In this document: in pieces, positions 1 through 3,926 of the stretch | How positions within the stretch are numbered: position 1 is the first letter of the stretch | Layout of the letters: each line of letters opens with the position of its first letter | DNA from: Deltaproteobacteria bacterium | GTDB lineage: Bacteria > Desulfobacterota_C > Deferrisomatia > Deferrisomatales > JACRMM01 | DNA length: 6,760 nt | Direction of reading: 5' to 3' | Assembly: GCA_016218905.1 (NCBI GenBank) | Contig: JACRCS010000169.1 | Coordinates: 1 to 6,760, forward strand | The notes under the pieces: generated by a model | What the model saw: only the letters and a program-made list of their open reading frames with translations | The model's database searches: none | What the model was told of the DNA's origin: nothing | Program-made: the position numbers and the translations under genes

Positions 1-26
1 CGCGGACCGGTCTCCCCGGAGCGGTC

Positions 27-731
27 ATGGCTCACCTGGAGGGACGGCACGGAGGAACGGGCGGAAACGAGCTAAGGGCGGGGGTCCTTGGCGCAAGCGA
101 CGGCCTGACTTCCAATCTGAGCCTCGTCATGGGGGTCGCCGGCGCGGATCTCGGGGCGCGCACGGTGTTCTTGACGGGGTTCGCGGGACTGCTCGCCGGC
201 GCCCTGTCCATGGCGATCGGCGAGTGGCTTTCGGTCCAAAGCGCACGGGAACTCTGCGAACATCAGGTGGACGTCGAAAGGCAGGAGCTGAACGAGGTTC
301 CGGAGGAAGAGGAAGAGGAGCTCGCCCTCATCTACCAGGCGAAAGGGCTCGACGAACAGACCGCCCGAAAGGTGGCAGGCGATCTCATTCGCAGCGGCGG
401 CTCGGCCCTGGACACCCTCGTGCGAGAAGAGCTCGGCATCGACCCGAAAGAGCTGGGTGGATCGGCGTGGGTGGCTTCGCTGACCTCCTTCGCCCTGTTT
501 GCTGCAGGTGCCATCCTGCCGGTGCTGCCCTTCGCCTGGGGCGAGGGGACAACGGCCATCGCCGCGAGCCTTCTCCTCAGCGTCGTCGGGCTCTTTGTCA
601 TCGGCGCGGGCGTGGCACTTACGACCGGGGTGGCTTTGCCGAGGGCGGCTGGACGCCAAATCGTGTTGGGTCTCATCGCCTCCGCCATTACCTTCGGTCT
701 CGGAAGACTCTTCGGAGGCGTGCTCGGCTGA
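27..731 (+). CDS. VIT1/CCC1-family iron/manganese transporter (possibly 5'-partial)
   Basis: 234 residues. Members of this family (plant VIT1, yeast CCC1) move Fe2+ or Mn2+ across a membrane against protons; in bacteria the likely role is metal detoxification at the inner membrane. Seen: a first helix with the family signature GASDGLTSNLSLVMGVAGA (about 22-40); a second helix (about 45-66) running into EWLSVQSARELCEHQ; a cytoplasmic, Glu-rich helical metal-binding region (about 68-138, with a run of six Glu at 93-98); then three hydrophobic helices (about 145-168, 174-197, 207-230). This is the normal VIT order and a normal size for the stand-alone form. The chosen ATG has GGAG at 18-21, five bases upstream. 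However, the frame stays open to the left edge, and the His/Gly-rich start (EGRHGGTGGNELRA) resembles the linker in proteins where a rubrerythrin/ferritin-like domain precedes VIT, so the true start may lie outside the window. A strong hairpin follows the stop. Family assignment is confident; metal specificity is inferred. Confidence 0.92.
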   Translation: MAHLEGRHGGTGGNELRAGVLGASDGLTSNLSLVMGVAGADLGARTVFLTGFAGLLAGALSMAIGEWLSVQSARELCEHQVDVERQELNEVPEEEEEELALIYQAKGLDEQTARKVAGDLIRSGGSALDTLVREELGIDPKELGGSAWVASLTSFALFAAGAILPVLPFAWGEGTTAIAASLLLSVVGLFVIGAGVALTTGVALPRAAGRQIVLGLIASAITFGLGRLFGGVLG

Positions 732-745
732 CGTCTGCCGTCACG

Positions 746-774
746 CGTCCCGGCCATGTCTATGAGCCGGGACG
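746..774 (+). terminator. Hairpin after the VIT gene, possible terminator
   Basis: CGTCCCGGC (746-754) and its exact complement GCCGGGACG (766-774) form a 9-bp stem with an 11-base loop; three further pairs (CAT/ATG) can form inside the loop with one bulged A. It starts 15 bases after the VIT stop codon and lies upstream of the next promoter, which is where a terminator belongs. There is no T-run after it, so it is not a canonical Rho-independent terminator; it could also be an RNA 3'-end stabiliser. Confidence 0.45.
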
Positions 775-830
775 TATGGGGGGATGTGGAGTAGGGACGG
801 ACCCGACGGCGCCTCGGCACAAGCTGCGCG

Positions 831-859
831 TTGACGCCGCGAGCTTGGCCGTGTATATG
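831..859 (+). promoter_or_regulatory. Sigma70-type promoter of the MarR gene
   Basis: TTGACG (831-836, five of six matches to TTGACA) and TATATG (854-859, four of six matches to TATAAT) are separated by exactly 17 bases. A start 7 bases after the -10 box falls on A866, the first base of the MarR ATG, predicting a leaderless transcript. This fits the absence of any Shine-Dalgarno sequence before that ATG. The -10 box lies inside the putative operator at 851-864, so a bound repressor would block RNA polymerase. Inference from sequence only. Confidence 0.6.
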
Positions 860-864
860 CACAC
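851..864. promoter_or_regulatory. Putative MarR operator, copy 1
   Basis: GTGTATATGCACAC is an imperfect palindrome: outer arms GTGT/ACAC and the central AT are symmetric, ten of fourteen positions in all. Length and symmetry suit a dimeric MarR regulator. It overlaps the -10 box and ends one base before the MarR ATG. An exact inverted copy lies at 1346-1359, in front of the next gene. AT-containing sequence like this stands out in such a GC-rich window. Binding by the adjacent MarR protein is inferred from position. Confidence 0.6.
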
Positions 865-865
865 T

Positions 866-1327
866 ATGAGCTCGACTCTCCGCCAGGCGGGGGAAGACCC
901 GGTCCTGCACGTCGGATGCGAATGTCTCGGATTCAGCGTGCGCAAGGCCGCTCGCGCGCTGGCCAAGGCCTACGACGCGGCGTTATCCCCTTGCGCTCTC
1001 AAGAGCACCCAGTTTCCGATCCTCGTGGCGTTGCACGCGAAGGGGCCGACGAGGATTCAAGATCTGGCGGAGACGCTGGCGTTGGACCGCACGACGCTGA
1101 CCCGGAACCTCGTGCCCTTGCAGCGACGAGGTCTGATCCGGGACGCGGAGGGATCGGATCCCCCCTTCCGGACCCTCAGGCTGACGGAGGCCGGTGAAGC
1201 ACTCCTCCAAGAGGCTCTGCCCTACTGGCAGAAGCTTCAGGAGCGCTTGGTGGCCTCGCTGGGTGCGGAGCGGGCTGAGCAGCTTCGCACGGAGTTAAGG
1301 GATCTGGCTGCGGCTACCGAACGATAG
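866..1327 (+). CDS. MarR-family transcriptional regulator
   Basis: 153 residues, the usual MarR size. Such proteins are dimeric winged-helix regulators, mostly repressors released by a ligand or by oxidation. Seen: N-terminal dimerisation helix (about 17-40), then LKSTQFPILVALHAKG (45-60), the winged helix-turn-helix with TRIQDLAETLALDRTTLTRNL (62 on) and recognition helix around DRTTLTRNLVPLQRRGL (74-90), a wing around 91-107 ending in RLTEAG, and a C-terminal dimerisation helix (about 111-150). ATG 866 is chosen because the promoter predicts transcription from that base; an in-frame ATG at 857 lies inside the -10 box and is less likely. There is no Shine-Dalgarno sequence. Cys18 and Cys20 form a C-x-C pair near the position of the redox cysteine of OhrR, and Cys43 is a third; redox or metal sensing is possible but unproven. 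Matching palindromes on both sides suggest autoregulation and control of the downstream Fe-S gene. Ligand unknown. Confidence 0.92.
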   Translation: MSSTLRQAGEDPVLHVGCECLGFSVRKAARALAKAYDAALSPCALKSTQFPILVALHAKGPTRIQDLAETLALDRTTLTRNLVPLQRRGLIRDAEGSDPPFRTLRLTEAGEALLQEALPYWQKLQERLVASLGAERAEQLRTELRDLAAATER

Positions 1328-1337
1328 CTTTTTTTTT
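1313..1337 (+). terminator. T9 tract with weak stem at the MarR stop (doubtful terminator)
   Basis: Nine consecutive T (1329-1337) directly follow the MarR stop codon. The only stem before it is GCTA (1313-1316) with TAGC (1325-1328), 4 bp with an optional G-U pair, which is weak for termination. The T-run is unusual in this GC-rich sequence; it may instead be an AT-rich element upstream of the next gene's promoter. Confidence 0.25.
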
Positions 1338-1345
1338 GGAGCCAT

Positions 1346-1359
1346 GTGTGCATATACAC
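1346..1359. promoter_or_regulatory. Putative MarR operator, copy 2 (inverted)
   Basis: GTGTGCATATACAC is the exact reverse complement of the 14-bp site at 851-864, with the centres 495 bases apart. It lies between the MarR stop and the start of the Fe-S/SCP2 gene. A possible -10 box, TATACA (1353-1358), lies within it, but no good -35 box is visible 16-18 bases upstream, where the T-run sits. If that -10 is used, transcription would start near 1365, leaving a leader of about 26 bases that contains the ribosome binding site at 1379-1384. Operator function is inferred. Confidence 0.6.
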
Positions 1360-1378
1360 AGTAGATCTCGCTCGCCCG

Positions 1379-1384
1379 AAGGAG
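1379..1384 (+). promoter_or_regulatory. Ribosome binding site fixing the GTG start at 1391
   Basis: AAGGAG at 1379-1384 lies six bases upstream of GTG 1391. It decides the start of the Fe-S/SCP2 gene over the in-frame GTG at 1346, which lies inside the operator palindrome and lacks a Shine-Dalgarno sequence. Confidence 0.75.
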
Positions 1385-1390
1385 ACTCCC

Positions 1391-2719
1391 GTGAGAACCA
1401 GACGAACTGAACCCGCGGCAACCCGGAACTGCAGCGCCCCGCCTTCCACGGAACCCCTCGACAGCGTCTGGTTGAAGGAACTCGCCATGCGATGCGGCGC
1501 CGACGACGTGGGGCTCGTGGATGCCGGCCGAGGGGCATTGCGGGCGGAGGCCCCGGGCATCGACTCGCTCCTGCCGGGGGCGAGGACGGTCGTCTCGATT
1601 GCCGTCCGAATGAATCCGGACGCCTTGCGCAGCCCGTGGATGGGAGTCGTCAACCGGGAGGCCGGGTTTGCGAACAGAGCCGTAGACGAAGCGGCCTCTG
1701 AACTCAGCCAGAGCCTGCTGGCCGCGGGCGTGCGGAGCGTCGCCGTCCCTGCGGCGTTCCCGATGGACATGCAGAATTGGCCGGGGAAGCTGTGGCCCGT
1801 CTCCCACAAGATCATCGCCGAGCAGGCGGGTCTCGGGCGGATGGGGCACCACAGGCTCCTGATCCATCCGCGCTTCGGAACGGCGGTCCTGCTGAGCGCC
1901 GTCATCGTGGACCGCCCGTCGTCCGCATACGACGCGCCCTCGGAGGAGAACCCCTGCAGTGGCTGCAAATTGTGCGTCGCGGCTTGCCCTACCGGTTCGA
2001 TTCGACCGGACGGGACGTTCAGCTTCGTAAACTGCGCCACTCACAACTATCGTTATCGGCTGGGCGGGTTCGTCGACTGGGCAGAGAGCCTAGCGGAGAG
2101 CAAGAGCCGGCGGGACTACCGCAATCGGGTCCCCGACGCAGAGACCGTGTCCCTGTGGCAGGCGCTGGCCTATGGCACCAACTACACCTGCCTCAACTGC
2201 CTCGCGGTGTGCCCGGCCGCCGCCGAGTGCGACGTCGCGACCGAACAAGAACGGAGGGCGCCGAGGAGTGCCGCTCTCGCCCAAGCACTGAGAGCCCGCG
2301 GCGGACCGGTGTACGTCCTGCGAGGCTCCGATGCGGAGACGCATGCCGAGAAGACCTTCCCAGCCGAGCGGATCCGCCGGGTAAGAGGTGGAACGCGGCC
2401 CGCCAGTGCCCGGGGCTTCGTCCAGGCGCTTCCTCTGGTCTTCCAACCCGGCCGGGCGAGGGGACTGGATGCGACCTATCACTTCGACTTCACGGGAGCC
2501 GATCCCTGTCAGGCCACCGTCGTGATCCGGCATCAGACGCTTGCCGTCGCGTCTGAATTGAAAGGGAGTCCGGATCTGAAGGTCGTCACCGATGGACCAA
2601 CCTGGGTCTCCTTCCTGGCCGGTGAGACGAGGCTCTTTCCGGCCTTGCTGAGGCGGCGCATTCGCATCCATGGGCGCCCCTCACTCCTCAAGGCGTTCGC
2701 ACGTTGTTTTCCAGCGTGA
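1391..2719 (+). CDS. QueG/reductive-dehalogenase-like double 4Fe-4S protein fused to an SCP2 domain
   Basis: 442 residues from GTG 1391. Residues about 25-180 resemble the N-terminal region of the epoxyqueuosine reductase (QueG)/reductive dehalogenase superfamily, best seen in AGLGRMGHHRLLIHPRFG (146-163) followed by VLLSAVIVD. A double-cluster ferredoxin module follows: C189-x2-C192-x2-C195-x3-C199-P, C215, then C267-x2-C270-x3-C274-P, eight cysteines suited to two 4Fe-4S clusters. From about 330 to the end the sequence matches an SCP2 domain (YHFDFTGADPCQATVVIRH, then LKVVTDGPTWVSFLAGE, then RIHGRPSLLKAFARCFP), a hydrophobic-ligand pocket. There is no signal peptide or membrane helix, so it is probably cytoplasmic. 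In the superfamily such proteins pass electrons through the clusters to a cobalamin. Here the position of the QueG catalytic Asp appears to be Lys133, so a queuosine role is unlikely. A redox reaction on a lipid-like or hydrophobic substrate held by the SCP2 domain is a reasonable inference, but the substrate is unknown. Probably controlled by the upstream MarR. Confidence 0.85.
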   Translation: MRTRRTEPAATRNCSAPPSTEPLDSVWLKELAMRCGADDVGLVDAGRGALRAEAPGIDSLLPGARTVVSIAVRMNPDALRSPWMGVVNREAGFANRAVDEAASELSQSLLAAGVRSVAVPAAFPMDMQNWPGKLWPVSHKIIAEQAGLGRMGHHRLLIHPRFGTAVLLSAVIVDRPSSAYDAPSEENPCSGCKLCVAACPTGSIRPDGTFSFVNCATHNYRYRLGGFVDWAESLAESKSRRDYRNRVPDAETVSLWQALAYGTNYTCLNCLAVCPAAAECDVATEQERRAPRSAALAQALRARGGPVYVLRGSDAETHAEKTFPAERIRRVRGGTRPASARGFVQALPLVFQPGRARGLDATYHFDFTGADPCQATVVIRHQTLAVASELKGSPDLKVVTDGPTWVSFLAGETRLFPALLRRRIRIHGRPSLLKAFARCFPA

Positions 2720-2864
2720 AGTCCCGCCGGCTTGCCGCGCTGTAGACCGCGCCGCGATCACTGGAGGGTTCGAGCACACATGCTCTCGGCTCGCGCCATC
2801 TTTTCGGGGCATACAGCGCTCCGAAGCCGCGCACGGGGCTCTACTGGCTGTCCTTGTCAGCGGC
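2720..2864. other. Intergenic gap between convergent genes, small hairpin
   Basis: 145 bases between the stop of the Fe-S/SCP2 gene and the stop of the kinase on the other strand. The only structure noticed is GAGCA (2772-2776) with TGCTC (2781-2785), a 5-bp stem with a 4-base loop. It could serve convergent termination in both directions, but there is no adjoining T-run on either strand (only TTTT at 2801-2804). No convincing gene is present. Confidence 0.3.
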
Positions 2865-3926
2865 TCAGGCTTCGTCACCCGAGGGAGCACGGGAGATGTT
2901 CGAGAGCATCCGGTCCAGGTCCTCCGGCGTGAAAGGCTTCGAGAGGTAGCCATTCATCCCCGCCGCCAGGAAGCGTTCCCGGTCGCCCTCGATCGCGTGG
3001 GCGGTGAGCGCGATGATTGGGATGTCCCGGCGGCAGCCTTTCACGCCCGCCCGGATCCGCCTCGTGGCTTCGTCGCCGTCCAGCCGGGGCATCTGCACGT
3101 CCATGAGCACCAAGTCGAAGGTCTCACTGGAGAGGGCGCGCAGCGCCTCCTCGCCGTCCGAGGCGAGCACCACCTCGTGTCCGCGGCGGGTCAGGAGTTC
3201 CTTCGCGAAGACCTGGTTGAGAGGATTGTCCTCGGCCACGAGGATGCGCAGGCGTTCCCCTCGCGCGGGCGGCGGAACCGAAGCCGACTCCTCGTGGGCC
3301 TGGTCCCTCAGGGGCAAGCCGAACTCCGCCGTGAACTGGAAGAGGCTCCCGCGCCCGGGCTCGTCGCCAACAGGACGATCGCGCATCGCGGAGCCCAGGA
3401 GGGGCGTGAGCGATGAACCCCCGAGAGTAGGGAAATCCCGCGAGCGCCCGGATGGCGCAGGAGCGGGGCTCTCCGCCGAGATCCGGCCGCCCATGAGCTC
3501 CACGAGCTGCTTCGCGATGGAGAGGCCGAGCCCCGTGCCGCCGTACTTCGCGTGCGTCGAGCGGGTTGCTCCCGAGAAGGCGTCGAAGACGGAACAGAGG
3601 TTCTCCGTCGGGATCCCGATGCCTTGGTCCCGGACCGAGAAGAGGAGCCGGGTTCGGCCCGGCGGCGCGGTCTCGTCCGAGGGGCGGACGAGGACCTCGA
3701 CCTCGCCCTGCTCGCTGAACTTGACCGCATTGCCCACGAGGTTCGTCAGCACTTGGCGAATACGCCCCTCGTCGCCCACCAGCACGGCGGGCAGCCCCGA
3801 GGCGAAGTGATACTTCAGCCGCAGGCCCTTCCGCTCGGCCGCGATGCGCAGGGGCGCGAGGAGATCCCGGAGAGAGGGAGCGAGCTCGAAGGTCTTGGTG
3901 TCGAGTTCGACCCGACCGGCCTCGAT
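2865..3926 (-). CDS. Kinase C-terminal part: ATPase (CA) domain and receiver domain
   Basis: About 353 residues in the second frame, with no start of its own near 3926; the first GTG with a full downstream frame is at 3785, inside the domain. The sequence picks up at IEAGRVELDTKTFEL, the usual continuation after the DHp helix. ATPase motifs: N-box around RIRQVLTNLVGNAVKF, G1 DQGIGIP, F-box VFDAF, G2 YGGTGLGLSIAKQLVELMGG, and the closing strand EPGRGSLFQFTAEFG. A 35-residue insertion (3363-3467) separates RISAES from EPGRGS. The receiver starts at RLRILVAEDNPLNQ, with acidic pocket residues in AEDN, the phospho-acceptor Asp encoded at 3099-3101 within LVLMDVQMP, the switch Thr in ALTAHA and the Lys in LSKPF, all present. 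The chain ends PSGDEA-stop. It has all key catalytic residues, so it would be functional if joined to the upstream part; alone it lacks the His domain. Confidence 0.8.
   Translation of the reverse strand: MEAGRVELDTKTFELAPSLRDLLAPLRIAAERKGLRLKYHFASGLPAVLVGDEGRIRQVLTNLVGNAVKFSEQGEVEVLVRPSDETAPPGRTRLLFSVRDQGIGIPTENLCSVFDAFSGATRSTHAKYGGTGLGLSIAKQLVELMGGRISAESPAPAPSGRSRDFPTLGGSSLTPLLGSAMRDRPVGDEPGRGSLFQFTAEFGLPLRDQAHEESASVPPPARGERLRILVAEDNPLNQVFAKELLTRRGHEVVLASDGEEALRALSSETFDLVLMDVQMPRLDGDEATRRIRAGVKGCRRDIPIIALTAHAIEGDRERFLAAGMNGYLSKPFTPEDLDRMLSNISRAPSGDEA

Noticed and set aside
224..865. Upstream extension of the MarR frame, including an in-frame ATG at 776
   Set aside because: It would run through the VIT gene or across the hairpin and promoter, has no family similarity before 866 and no Shine-Dalgarno sequence.
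1346..1390. GTG 1346 as start of the Fe-S/SCP2 gene
   Set aside because: It lies inside the operator palindrome and has no Shine-Dalgarno sequence, while GTG 1391 has AAGGAG six bases upstream.
1237..2044. Open frames on the - strand across the MarR/Fe-S genes
   Set aside because: They have no domain similarity and overlap strongly supported + strand genes; typical spurious frames in GC-rich DNA.
2670..3810. Open frames on the + strand over the intergenic gap and kinase C-terminus
   Set aside because: They are antisense to the ATPase and receiver sequence and show low-complexity Arg/Pro/Ser composition without any motif.
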